A stretch of DNA of 64,000 nt from Dacryopinax spathularia (GCA_037974965.1 JBBPFI010000004.1:1178001-1242000), one strand, 5' to 3'. Shown: positions 11,536 through 21,887, numbered from the stretch's first letter. Notes: generated by a model not told the origin, from the sequence alone. Numbers and translations are program-made.

Positions 11536-11850
11536 ATGGATATCAGAAGCGCCATCCAGCGTATGGGATCCGATTTCCGCCCGCTCTCTACATCCCGATG
11601 GGGATCGCTTTTGACCTCCGACACCACCTCCAACACCACCTCTAACACGCCCGCAAACCCTGCCGTCTGTGCGGGCGCACCATCCAACCCAGCAACTGCT
11701 GCTCCACCCCGCCCCGTAACCGCTGAGAGTGCATCAGACTCTAGCGAAGGAAAGTTCGGCATGGGAGAGAGGCTGATGTTGTCTGACGAGCCTGAGGGTG
11801 GGGCTGTTGATGCTCAAGAATCCGCGGAAGGACGGGGAAAGTCCCCGTAA
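11536..11850 (+). CDS. Small hypothetical protein (doubtful)
   Basis: A 104-residue frame starting MDIRSAIQRMGSDFRPLSTS, Ser/Thr/Ala-rich in the middle (TTSNTTSNTPANPA) and acidic towards the end (DSSEGKFGMGERLMLSDEP). It has no recognised domain. Support is limited to the upstream TATA motif and long leader. It could be a fragment of a longer spliced gene or a chance ORF. It is convergent with SRV2/CAP. Confidence 0.3.
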   Translation: MDIRSAIQRMGSDFRPLSTSRWGSLLTSDTTSNTTSNTPANPAVCAGAPSNPATAAPPRPVTAESASDSSEGKFGMGERLMLSDEPEGGAVDAQESAEGRGKSP

Positions 11851-12124
11851 TATGCAGTGAGCGAAGGCCAGGTTACGAGACATGAGGCGGGTCGGCAGAG
11901 CTTGGGCGGACAACAAGGGTATGGGAAGAGGGTGTCTGCGCATGCTTGATGGTTCCAGGATGCTACCGTACTAGGATGAAGAGGATGGGCAGCTCTGATG
12001 ACGGAGATGACCCATTGTCCTTAGTCCGTTCGCCGTATGGCAGAATATGGCGGAAAAGGCAGGATGTATAATACGCGGACCAAGCTCAAAGAGGTATACC
12101 TACGACAGGCACGAGGCACTGTGT

Positions 12125-14237
12125 CTACCCAACGTGCTTCACAACGCTCGTAACCAGCTTCCCATCCCTCACAACGCTCCTCAACTGTTCCGGCACCGCC
12201 ATCTCCACAAACACGCCCTCCTCCCCCCCCTCTCCTCCCTCAGGAACAGAAACGTTTATACTCGAGCATTTCGAGCTGACGATCTCTACCCCCAAGCAGT
12301 CTTTGGAGAGGTAGATCTGCCCGCTGTCGACTGAGTCGAGTAGGACTGTTGGGGCCGTACCGGTTATTTGGAGGGCGAAGGATTTGGAAGATGTGATGGA
12401 GATGGAGGAGACGACGGAGTCGCATAGGATGGAGGTTTTGTCGCAGTTTACTGCAGGGCGGCGTTAGCGCTCATCATGACCTCGGGAGAGAGGGGGCAGA
12501 GAGGGAGTGGGAGGGGGAAGGGGGAGGGACGCACGCATGGTGATGGCGTTGACCTTTCCTTTGACTTGCACGACCGTGTTCTTGCACCCGAAGAGGTTGA
12601 CAACCTGGCTCATCTCGCCATTCTCGATCACCAGTCCACTCTCGTTCTCTTGGAATTCCTGTCCTCGCATCAGCATTCCATCCACCTTGAGCACATCCAG
12701 CCCTGCCGACCGGGCCAAGCGAAAGCGAGCGAAGAAGGTAGGGAGAAGAAGAGAGAAAGAGCAGAGGACGCACAACGACCCATTTCTTCCCCTCCAACTC
12801 AAACTTCGCCGGTTTCTTAGCCGCCAGCGTCTTAGGCTTCGTAGGCTTCATCGGCCTCCCCCCAGCGCCCGTCGCGGCAGGAGGGGGAGAAACGGCCGCA
12901 CTCTTCTCGGGCACTACACCCCCCGCGCGCAAGGACGGGTTCTTGTGCGTTTGTTGGTCTGCGGTCACCTTCTTCAGGCCCTTTGTGACGCTTTCGCCTA
13001 CGTTGAGCTGGGCGAAGACGGCGCTTGGGTCTGCTGTTGCTGCTGCTGCTTTGGCGGGGGTGGGGGCAGCAGCGGGAGAGGGGGTGATATCGAGCGCGCC
13101 TGGCGGTGGGGGAGGAGGAGGGGGTGGGATCCCTCCTGGAGGTGGTGGTGGTGGCGGGGGAGCAGAACCAGCAGAGCCAGCGTTACCCCGCAGCGTCTCG
13201 GGAGGAGGGGTGAACGAGGCCCAGTCGCCGCCCTATGACGTAGCGCGTCTCAGCCACTGCCTCCGTATACCCAGTTAGGGGAGAAGGGACAGCGTACCTT
13301 GGGATTCCAGGAGAGACCGGTGGTGTGATATTCTTTTACGTAGGTACGGAGTTCCTCCAGGAGATCGGCGAACGATTTGACCCATTCTTTGTGCACTGGC
13401 TCCCTTGTAACAGAATGTTAGCATGGTGGTGATAGCGGAGGCTGAGGGACGCACTTGTCCTTGAAGTTCTTGAGCACTCGGTTGGTATAGAACTGCGTCG
13501 AGTCCTTCGCTTCCCCGATCCAACCGGCCGGCGTTGGCTACGAGCGAAGTTGTTAGACATACTGCTAAGACCAAACGAGGACCGCGCACCTGAGCGACCC
13601 ACCCCATAGCACCAAGCCCATCCTCCATCCCCCTCACATGATCATCCAACGGTTTCGCCCTATTATTATCATTCGCAACTCTCTGCGCCGCCTGCAGGGC
13701 CTCGCTCATCGGCTTGATAGCTTCCATGAACGCGGCGCCCTCGGGCTTCTTGCTGTATGCAGCGAGGACGATCAGGTCGCGGTTCTTTTCGAAGAGGGTG
13801 CTGTATGCTTGAGCCTGCATTCATCATTATTTCAGTATACGAATAAGGGGCCAGAAGAGGGTGAAGGGACGTACGACGGTCCATACGCTACCGCCGATCT
13901 GCTCGCTGAGCTTGAGGAACTGCTGCAGTTTCCCATCCAGGATACGTTCGTCGAACGCAGTTAACTGCTTTGGCGCCTCTGCCTTCGGCGCCGCTGGTGC
14001 AGGAGGGGCAGGAGGTGCGGCCGGGGGTGCGGCCACTGGCACCGCCGCAGCCGGGGCTGACGCTGCATGCCGAGTCTCTGCGAGGTCTTCGAGTCTCGAC
14101 GTTGCTGCTTCCAGTCTGTTGCGAAGCGCGCGTCAGTCCGATCCGGAGAACAAACGCGGGGTAAGAGCACACCGTTTGATGAGAGTCGTCAGCTCCCTCG
14201 GGATCGTGCTCGTCGGAGCAGGAGCGGGAGCAGCCAT
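12125..14237 (-). CDS. SRV2: Adenylyl cyclase-associated protein (CAP/Srv2)
   Basis: Eight exons: 14237-14173, 14115-13875, 13814-13590, 13537-13455, 13403-13298, 13232-12774, 12658-12535, 12450-12125; all phases agree, giving 542 residues. The N-terminus ELTTLIKRLEAATSRLEDL is the cyclase-binding coiled coil. The helical CAP-N domain follows (about 65-240: FDERILDGKLQQFLKLSEQI, VLAAYSKKPEGAAF, FYTNRVLKNFKDKEPVHKEW). A polyproline tract (about 250-285) comes next. The beta-helical CARP domain (about 385-542: KFELEGKKWVV, ENESGLVIENGEMSQVVNLF) ends at TSVVKHVG. CAP recycles actin with cofilin and profilin and supports Ras-cAMP signalling. Its start codon lies 126 bp from the end of the 10.8-kb element, so its promoter may have been altered. 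Confidence 0.95.
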
Positions 14238-14363
14238 GTTCGCTGGCTTCTAGTTGAGAAGATGGTAAGAGCGAAAGAGTGCGTGAGGTGCTGCGACGTT
14301 TCTATGGGACGACTGTTCGACGACGACCGATTTGACCTTTTGGCCTCGAGGACTTACGTGTAT

Positions 14364-14410
14364 CGTGACAATCGCTATGCACTATGCACCGCATAGTGCA
14401 TAGTGCATAT
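14364..14410 (+). repeat. Left terminal inverted repeat with hairpin
   Basis: 47 bp matching the complement of 25129-25175 at 40 positions. It contains a perfect hairpin at 14379-14399: 9-bp stem GCACTATGC/GCATAGTGC with a 3-nt loop (acc). Confidence 0.8.
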
Positions 14411-14518
14411 TGCATAATATAGATTAGTAATAAATTTGATTCCGCTCTCGGCGCCCGGCGGCTTCTCTCGGCACCCCTGACCGGCCAGGGTCCGATGACA
14501 GCAAAGGCCTTCCCCTTT

Positions 14519-14820
14519 TGTTGATGTTGATATTCATCAACAATCAACATCGCACTGGGCAGTGCGATGTCTGCTTAACTTACCACTGGCTCTATCTCTT
14601 TATTATTATTTTTTCTTTTACTATGTTGGGGCGAGCGATGCCTGAAACAGTCTCTTCCCTGCGGGGAGGCTGTTTCGAACGTCATTAATATTTATTTCTA
14701 GCGAGCAGCAAACTCGCGACTGGCGACAACGATGTTGTCCTGCTACTCCAACTGGCGAAGGGCGGGCGATTTGTTGCTTGACGCTCGGCGATCAAGTCTT
14801 TTGATCGTGACGATCAAAAG
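14519..14820. repeat. Hairpin-rich left subterminal region
   Basis: Several inverted repeats crowd the left arm: an imperfect one at 14519-14549 (TGTTGATGTTGAT with its complement), a perfect 10-bp stem at 14548-14569 (CATCGCACTG/CAGTGCGATG), 14644-14676 (GAAACAG...CTGTTTC), and a perfect 10-bp stem at 14798-14820 (CTTTTGATCG/CGATCAAAAG). Confidence 0.6.
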
Positions 14821-14999
14821 ACGATCTGGGCTCTCCGCCTTCTCATCGATTCTCAGGGCGCCACTCGACTTTTTTGCGTCTAGAATTTGACCGGCCACGC
14901 CTTCTCTCCTCCCCGCCTTTCCCTCTACAGCAACACCACCCCGGACCTCAGCAGGACGTTCTCTATCTCTATTGCTCGAGTTCAGGTGAGATACTGAGC

Positions 15000-16150
15000 T
15001 CGCTCTCTGCGCAACACCTCAGACTCACCTTACTCGAGCACCTCTCTGTCCAACACCCCAGCCTCGCCTCCGTCCAACACCTCTCTGTCCAACAAACGCC
15101 GCACTCTTTCCCACTCCCACCCAGACTCTCATTCCCCATCTCACCCTCACTCGGACTCGGACTCTCACCCCCCCATCCCCCCACACACCCACACTCACTC
15201 GTACTCCGACTTACGCTCACACTCGCTCTCCCCCTCACTGTCCCGCTCACACTCGTTCTCCCCCTCATTCTCCGGTTCACACTCACTTTCGCACCCACTC
15301 TCATTCTCACTCTCACTCTCATTCTCACTCTCACTCTCACTCTCACACCCACACTCCCATTCCTACCCCAATCTCCTGTCGCACTCGTACCGGCAGTCGC
15401 ACTCCGAGCCCGACTAGCACTTGCGATCTGCTTGATGATCCACCTCTCTGTCCAACACCTCGGACTCACCTCAGTCCAGCACCTCTCTGTCCACACGAAG
15501 TCCTCGGCCTAAGGTCAGTCCGACACGACCGTGTCTAATTGGGTCCATACATCCCCATCCACCCTTTACCTTTCCAATCCCCTTCGCTGGTCGGATTCGT
15601 CCAACGCCTCGGCCTCCGCTCAGAGTACCACCTCTTTATCCAACACCGTTGGATACAGCGCCTCTGCGTCCATCTCCTCGGCTCCCCCTCACTCCAACAC
15701 CTCTCTGTCCAGTACCTCTCTGTCCAGCGCCTCTCGATCCAGCACCTCCCTGCTCAAGGCCTCAGGCTTGCCTGGGACGAGCACCTCTCTGCCCAATACC
15801 TCTCAGTCCAACACCTCTCAGTCCAACACCTCAGCCTCCGCTCGATCCAGCCCCTCTCTGTCCACCACCCCTCTGTCCACCACCCCAGCCTCACCTCTGT
15901 CCAACACCTCTCTGTCCACCACCCCTCCGTCCACCACCCCAGCCTCACCTCAGTCCAACACCTCTCAGTCCAACACCTCAGCCTCCTCTCGATCCAGCCC
16001 CTCTCTGTCCACCACCCCTCTGTCCACCATCCCAGCCTCACCTCTGTCCAACACCTCTCAATCCAGCACCTCTCTGTCCATCACCCCTCCGTCCACCACC
16101 CCAGCCTCACCTCAGTCCAACACCTCTCAGTCCAACACCTCTCTGACCAC
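15000..16150 (+). repeat. 15-bp minisatellite array 1 (with CACTCT hexamers)
   Basis: Mosaic of CCTCTCTGTCCAACA units with point variants (CAG for CTG, CACC for CAAC, interspersed CAGCCTCACCTC), densest at 15440-15490 and 15640-16150. Hexameric CACTCT/CATTCT runs fill about 15230-15350. Because 15 is a multiple of three, all three frames stay open across long stretches and give pentapeptide repeats. These frames are probably not genes. The array ends 10-15 bp before the ATG of the GRF-finger gene and may form its leader. Confidence 0.85.
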
Positions 16151-16158
16151 CACCCATC

Positions 16159-18151
16159 ATGGCCGCTCGTCCTATCCAACCGAATCTTGCAGTCGCAGAG
16201 GTGCTAAGGATCCTGAACGACCAAATTGAGGATCCGAGGCAGAAAATCGTGTTGCCGCGAAATGTCTTTTGCTCAAAGTGCTCGCGAAGGGCAGTAGTCC
16301 GCGTCTGTATGGATCGTAAATCGAAAGATCACGAAAACTATGGGCGCATATACGGTATTGTACGTAACTTTGATTGTCCCTTTGGCACCAGTCTCGCCCT
16401 TACTAGTGCTTCAACGAGGACGGCCATTATGGTCAGAAGACGAACATCGACTGGCTGACGGACCCGCTCGAGGCCGAAGTCCGCTGGGCCCTGCGAGAAA
16501 GCATGAAGGAAACGGTTCCCGCCTGGAGCTCCAGCCCAATCAAGGACAACCGTCCCTCCAAGCGGGCCCGCCTAGCTCGAGACGGCGCCGGCAACCGTTA
16601 CCTCAACTGCACGGCCTGTGGCAAGGGCCGTGCAGCTCAGGCGTGCGAGAAGGGGTGGTGCAAGAAATGCTGCCACGATCGCTCCGTTTGCACGGAGTGG
16701 AACAAGTCGTTTGGTTGCGCATACCACGGCCGATCGCCCGGAGGAGGGATGAACGGAGTTGGAGGAGAGATGGTAGATGCTAGGGGAGAGTTGCAAGTTG
16801 CCGACAGTGCAGAGAACGGAGCATCTGCCGCTCCAGGAGGCGCTGGGGTATTCAACGAGCCTCCATCAACGCAAGCTTTCCACGGAGCGACGAGGATTGG
16901 ACGCCGCCTGGACGACAAGTACGACCAGTATCGACAAGAGGAGAAGCGTGCAGAGGAAGCTCGCAGGAGGGAAGAGAAGGAGGCCAGGGAGCGTGCGGAG
17001 ATGCTTGCCCGTGTGTTTTCGCTGGTGGTCTTCACCAAGGTGAGTTTTCTTCTTACGCTTCGTACTCGTTTTTAACAGCGATACAGACGGAGAAGCATCA
17101 ATTCGCCATCCATGCTCAAAGCTGTCACTTGACAGGCAGCTTGACAACGCGCTCCATTGACTGGCCGAAGCGAGTTGTAGATCTTTTATTCGCCGAAGAA
17201 GGAGAAGAAATGGAGGAAGTTTTCATCTACGAGACCGACTCTCGGAGCTGGGTGTCATACGATTGTACGACATACCGTAAGGTGGAGAGGGGCGAGAGGC
17301 TCCTGGTTCGCTTGCCCGGCGTATCGAGCAAGCAACAAGATGTGCTGGATGAGATACATCGGGTTGCACCTGAGACGTTCCGGGATGCCAGGCGTGGGGC
17401 AAAACAAACCCCACCTCATCTTGGCCCAAAACCTCTCAGTCCAACACCTTTCTGTCCAACACCTCACAAGCCAGGACGGTGCCCCTCTTCGACCCACACC
17501 CCCGTCTCCCAGCAGAAGCATAAGGGTTCTCTCTTCCCTATGGCCTCTAAGCGACGTCGTTCGGCACGCAGCCCGTCACCAACACTCACCGAACTGGACT
17601 TCACGCGCGACTCTTCTTCCCCTGATATCATCTTCCCCACCATTGAGCGGTCGGAGGCGGCTGGTCCTCCTCTCACACCCTCTCGCCGTCCCGTTGAGGC
17701 TGCAGATTTCGAGGCAGTTCCCCCGATCGGTGCATCGCCGGCCTCGTCGTCCTTACCGCCTTCTTCCCCCCCTATCCCCCTTGCCGAAATCCTCACTAAC
17801 GCCTGGCCGGGCTCACGTTCCTTCCAAACCATCTGCGGTGCTTTCGCTAACATCGATCATCTGCAAAAACACGAGAGGAAGGGACCTGATGATGCATTCC
17901 GCGAGTTCTACGGCTTCGAAAAGCCTTTCCCAACTTGGGCTCAGCACCGCGGCTATCTCCGACATCCCAGCCTCAAGCCGCTGGTGAACAAGTATAAGCA
18001 ACAACCGCAGCTGCTGTGGAAGGATTTCGCCAAAGAGGCCAGGAAGCAATTGAAGAAAGAAAGGGCGGAAAGGAAACAGCAGGAGAGAACCGAGATGGCA
18101 GGACAGGGCAGGGAGGAAAGCGAAGAGGTCGAGGAGGTGTTCCTTTTCTGA
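16159..18151 (+). CDS. Element passenger: GRF-like zinc finger and cysteine-cluster protein
   Basis: Three exons, 16159-16359, 16407-17039 and 17087-18151, encode 632 residues. Residues ~37-78 resemble a GRF zinc finger (VFCSKCSRRAVVRVCM, then NYGRIYGICFNEDGHYGQK). A second cluster follows at about 150-195 (CTACGKGRAAQACEKGWCKK, CCHDRSVCTEWNKSFGCAYH), which should bind zinc. A charged coiled coil (YDQYRQEEKRAEEARRREEK) comes next. The exon 2-3 join uses acceptor gatacag and keeps frame: VVFTK then TEKHQFAIHAQ. Two minisatellite units (17430-17467) are read in frame as PLSPTPFCPTP. The C-terminal third (about 330-632) starts at a second possible ATG (17539, MASKRRRSARS), so two genes cannot be excluded. 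The function is unknown. GRF fingers bind single-stranded DNA in other proteins. Confidence 0.6.
17430..17467 (+). repeat. 15-bp minisatellite array 2 (about 2.5 units)
   Basis: ACCTCTCAGTCCAACACC and ACCTTTCTGTCCAACACC units, in the same orientation as the gene that contains them. Confidence 0.75.
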
Positions 18152-18497
18152 TCATACTTTCTTATCATCACCTGGGTATATGCGCGCTGGTTTAATGGCA
18201 TTTTTTTTGTGCACTCCGTTCCTGCATTTGGATGTTTTCAAGACACCACACCCTCCTTAGATAGATCATACTGAGAACGAGAGTATTTAGCTAGCTATCG
18301 CCCTATAAGGGCTTAATACATTCCGTTTGCCTACTTGGCTATGCAAGAAAAGGAGTGTGGGGAACCCGTATAAGGATTTCAGCGGGGGAGTAAGGAAGTC
18401 TGTGATGGAATGGGTGGGAAAGGTAGGGATGTGCCAAGAGGGCATGGTTGGTTGCAAAGTACCTGTCTGCATAGATGAACCTAGTGAAGTTCTTGTC
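18152..18497. other. Convergent 3' region inside the element
   Basis: A 346-bp AT-richer spacer between the stop codons of the GRF-finger gene and the Ser/Thr-repeat gene. A T8 run lies near 18202. I see no ORF. Confidence 0.4.
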
Positions 18498-20679
18498 TCA
18501 AGTGGTGCTGGTAACTGCACGCCCTGCAGCCAGAGGACCAGCCCAGCCAAGCCCGATCGTCTCCAGCTCCTCCTGGACCCGCTTGCTCGCACGGTCATGA
18601 GCTGCAGCACGCACTCCATCTAGATCCGTGCTGTAACGCTCACGGAACGGGGTACGTTTGGGAGGGCGGAGTGGATTGGCAGGCGCGGAGGCTGTAGGTC
18701 CACTTCGATTGACGGCAGTGACGGTGCTCGGGGCGGGTGTGGAACGCAGGTTGCGCGTTCTTCCCGGAGTGGGAGATGGAGGTGCCCGTTGGGGCGCCCT
18801 CCTAGAAGTAGCTCTGTACTCCGGCGGAATACGCAAGGTACCATAGATGGGAGGAATATCCTCCCATCTCTTGTACCCCGGAAGCGCCTCGGCTACCGTG
18901 TCTTCATCCTCAGGAATACTGTTGAAGTAGGCAGAAGTGCCTGAGGTGTTGGACAGAGAGGTGTTGGACAGAGAGGTGTTGGACAGAGAGGTGTTGGACT
19001 GAGAGGTGTTGGACAGAGGTGAGGCTGGGATGGTGGACAGAGGGGTGGTGGACAGAGAGGGGCTGGATCGAGAGGAGGCTGAGGTGTTGGACTGAGAGGT
19101 GTTGGACTGAGGTGAGGCTGGGGTGGTGGACGGAGGGGTGGTGGACAGAGAGGTGTTGGACAGAGGTGAGGCTGGGGTGGTGGACTGAGAGGTGTTGGAC
19201 TGAGAGGTATTGGGCAGAGAGGTGCTCGTCCCAGGCAAGCCTGAGGCCTTGAGCAGGGAGGTGCTGGATCGAGAGGCGCTGGACAGAGAGGTACTGGACA
19301 GAGAGGTGTTGGACAGAGAGGTGCTGGACGGAGAGGTGCTGCACAGAGAAGAGGTACTGGACAGAGAGGTGCTGGATGCGTTCGCAATGGCGTAATAGGA
19401 GGGGGGAGGAGTTCCAGGATCTGTAGCCGCATGACCGTTGACGAGTGCGCCTTCAACATTGGTGCAGGCTACCTCATTTGCGGCAGTAGATGCTGCAACT
19501 TCGTCCTGTCCAGGGGGCGCGGAGGTGGTAGAGGGGTGGGTATCATACATGGAGATTGAGACGAGAATGGCCTCGTCCTCTGCAGAGCCGGCAGAGGATG
19601 AGACAGAGGTGGCCACATTGTCGGTGACCTGGTTCTCCCGCAGGCGGAGAACGATAGAGTCGGTAGTACCCTCAGAACTGGAGGGCTCCATCGACGGGGT
19701 GGCAGCAGTGTCGGCTGCCGGGCCCACCCGCAGGCGGTGGGCGATGTGAGTTGTGTAGTTGTGCCGACAGTTCCCGGTGATCTTCTTAATGCCCCGAGCA
19801 ACCACACCGGCCGCTTGCTCGGGACATGCTCCTCTAAGCCATGCTGAATCCGGACAAAGTCCTGCTGTGAAGTCAGAAAAGAACAAATTGCTCCATAGTG
19901 GGGACGCACCGGAGCTGTTCTCAGTTCCTGTGTTGCCGCCTGGAACGGTCAACCTTGCACGAGATGGCGTTCCAGCCATCTGAGGCTTGGTTATAGGCAC
20001 TGTTACAATTTCAGTATAAAACAACTCCTAATGATGTTTCAGAATACTCACATATGCTTGGATGGCTTCGAATCGATTGTGAGCTTTACTTTCAGACAGG
20101 TAGGATGGTGGTAGTAAACAGAAGATAGGCAAGTGGTCGAGGCGATGACCAATCCCTGTATGGACGTCGAAGTTGGATCCGTGGGCGCTTCCGCCCCAGA
20201 TCTGGCTGTATGCCCGATAAGATCTGAGATCGCCGAGACAAGGGCGCCTATTGTTACATCCCCATTAGAATGTCCTTCTCCTCCTCCTCCTCATCCACAA
20301 TCAACTCCACTCACTTCAATTTCCACTGTGTCGACTTCGTACGGTTCCCCTTGGTCCTCCTGCTCGATTCGACCCCATTCGACGGGATGCTTCTCCCGCT
20401 CGTGTGGTTTGCTGGCAGAGGCCTCGTGCCCTGTCGGCACAACTACACAACTCACACGTAAGATTCCACAGTCCTACTGTGTCTTCTTAACGTCCTTTTC
20501 CAGCCTCGAGGCAACCGTTCTATCGGGCACAGCACCATCAAAGCCCAATTTCCGGAAATCTGATTCCGCTCGCGGGCGACAATAGCGATATCCATTCGCG
20601 GTAGCCCATCTTCCTCTTCCTCCTGAACCACCATCTCGAGCCATGGCCGACTGCTCTCCGCCGTCGACTCCTGACTCAT
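18498..20679 (-). CDS. Element passenger: Ser/Thr pentapeptide-repeat protein, unknown
   Basis: Model: exons 20679-20456, 20247-20052, 19979-19910 and about 19864-18498. The first three joins close in phase (SRTVESYV/RPCLGDL, FEAIQAY/MAGTPSR, TENSS). Around 19740-19865 two frames compete (QDFVRIQHGLEEHVPSKRPV against GLCPDSAWLRGACPEQAAGV), so an extra intron is likely there. The middle is an array of STSLS/SNTSL-type repeats from minisatellite array 3. The C-terminal ~150 residues look like ordinary coding sequence (DEDTVAEALPGYKRWEDIPP, RERYSTDLDGVRAAAHDRAS). No family is recognised. It shares a divergent promoter with the gene at 20778. Confidence 0.5.
18942..19376 (-). repeat. 15-bp minisatellite array 3 (coding)
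   Basis: CCTCTCTGTCCAACA-type units on the minus strand, in the sense of the gene around them. A long part is almost identical to array 1 (15690-16140) in inverted orientation, including the unique stretch with GCTCAAGGCCTCAGGCTTGC. Confidence 0.85.
19746..19770 (+). repeat. 25-bp dispersed repeat, copy 1
   Basis: GTGAGTTGTGTAGTTGTGCC followed by GACAG. It is antisense to the gene that contains it. Flanking sequence is unrelated to the other copies. Confidence 0.75.
20431..20455 (-). repeat. 25-bp dispersed repeat, copy 2 (at a 5' splice site)
   Basis: Same 25 bp on the minus strand. Its GTGAGT coincides with the predicted donor after exon 1 of the Ser/Thr-repeat gene. Confidence 0.75.
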
Positions 20680-20777
20680 TCAAGACGACATTCTCCTCTC
20701 TCCCGGCCCTCGACTCTCATTCTGCGGGACGTCAAGACGTCAAGAGGACGACGGTTGTCGTTCACTCGTCGCGCAAG
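20680..20777. promoter_or_regulatory. Short divergent promoter inside the element
   Basis: Only 98 bp separate the start codons of two divergently oriented passenger genes (20679 leftward, 20778 rightward), so both probably share control sequences. If an upstream ATG at 20643 is used instead, the genes would overlap. Confidence 0.45.
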
Positions 20778-21887
20778 ATGAGCGATGACTCGAGCTCGCC
20801 GGTTTCCTCGCCTGGACCAACGGAGAAGGGCAAGAACGCCCAAATGTATGCGCCTATGGAGGAGCTTGGGGAAGGAAGTGGGGGAGCGGAAGGAGGGGAG
20901 GGGGAAGAGCTGCGTAGTGAGCTGATGAGCGTGGTGATCGCCACAGTCCGGGGGGTGGAGTTGCGCCTTGGGGCGCAGGCTCTCATCGCTGGTAGGCCGC
21001 TCGTCGGCATTTTGGAGATGGAGGGGGGCATTAAGGTGAGTTGTGTAGTTGTGCCGACGGTTCTCGTCGACACTACTACATCACAAATGCTAACTTCCTC
21101 CCAGGACTCAGTTGAGCTCCCTGAGGTCGCCCCCGCCATGCCTGAAGACATCGGCAATGGCGAGGAGCTCGAGGAGGAGGAGGAGAACGTTTCTCCTCCT
21201 GCCCCCCCTCCTGACGAAGGCGTACGTCCCCGCTATGGGACGAAAGAGGAGCTCTTGGACGAGCACCAGCCCGAGTACGACCTGGGCGACTTCTTCCCGG
21301 AGGAGTTCGATACCGAGCTCGAGCGCCTGAAGGAGCCTGCGTTCCAATACGGGGTTGTGGAGCGCGAGGAGGAGCTGGAGGCGGAGGAGCAGCACAGGAA
21401 GGCGCAGGTGCGCGCTAAGCTCCGGATCGAGCGTCAGCGCATCCACGACAAGACCTGGGAGGAGTACGTCGCGCGGGGGAGGAGGTTTGTGGATGAACAG
21501 CGCGCTGCGGGTACCTGGAGGCCTACTCGGCCCTACAACGTCAACCCCGGCCCTCCTGCTGTCAACCTCGCCGGTGGAAGTGTCCCCGCCGCCAACGTCC
21601 CCGCCTCCAACGTCCCCGCCGCCAACGTCCCCGCCGCCAACGTTCCCCCGGCCAACACGCCTCAGGGGAACAATCCCCAGCCCCCTACCGCCGTTCCCGT
21701 GCCTGGGAAGGAGAAGATCTCCCCCAGGATCAAGAGGTACTTGAAAAAGTACGGCGGAAAGCTGGTTAAGATGGGATGTAAGTCGTATCTTTTTTCATTA
21801 CTTGCTCAGCTACTGATTCTAATTCTAGTCAAGTTTGGAATGGACATCGCGGAGGACGAGGTGGAAAACGCGCTCGGCTTTGCTTGA
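20778..21887 (+). CDS. Element passenger: acidic protein with VPAAN repeats, unknown
   Basis: Three exons, 20778-21035, 21105-21777 and 21829-21887, encode 329 residues. The ATG at 20778 (MSDDSSSPVSSPGPTEKGKN) reads better than one at 20643. The N-terminal third is acidic (EELGEGSGGAEGGEGEELRS). The middle is charged and probably coiled (VEREEELEAEEQHRKAQVRA), followed by tandem VPAAN pentapeptides (about 21581-21657) and a basic tail (RIKRYLKKYGGKLVKMGFKF) ending ALGFA. The first intron (21036-21104) has a CTAAC branch site and cag acceptor but is 69 nt with no in-frame stop, so retention would add 23 residues. No family is recognised. Confidence 0.6.
   Translation: MSDDSSSPVSSPGPTEKGKNAQMYAPMEELGEGSGGAEGGEGEELRSELMSVVIATVRGVELRLGAQALIAGRPLVGILEMEGGIKVSCVVVPTVLVDTTTSQMLTSSQDSVELPEVAPAMPEDIGNGEELEEEEENVSPPAPPPDEGVRPRYGTKEELLDEHQPEYDLGDFFPEEFDTELERLKEPAFQYGVVEREEELEAEEQHRKAQVRAKLRIERQRIHDKTWEEYVARGRRFVDEQRAAGTWRPTRPYNVNPGPPAVNLAGGSVPAANVPASNVPAANVPAANVPPANTPQGNNPQPPTAVPVPGKEKISPRIKRYLKKYGGKLVKMGCKSYLFSLLAQLLILILVKFGMDIAEDEVENALGFA
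21036..21060 (+). repeat. 25-bp dispersed repeat, copy 3 (at a 5' splice site)
   Basis: GTGAGTTGTGTAGTTGTGCC followed by GACGG. It forms the first 25 nt of a well-supported intron. Confidence 0.8.
21581..21657 (+). repeat. 15-bp coding tandem repeat (VPAAN)
   Basis: About five units of GTCCCCGCCGCCAAC in frame. It has the same 15-bp period as the element's CCTCTCTGTCCAACA arrays but a different sequence. Confidence 0.8.

Noticed and set aside
15000-16150. CRISPR-like array
   Set aside because: The units are contiguous 15-bp tandem repeats with point variants and no unique spacers, in a eukaryotic genome.
14874-16229. Overlapping long ORFs (165-232 residues) in all three plus frames
   Set aside because: They arise because the 15-bp repeat lacks stops and preserves frame; three overlapping frames cannot all be genes, and none has non-repeat protein character until the ATG at 16159.
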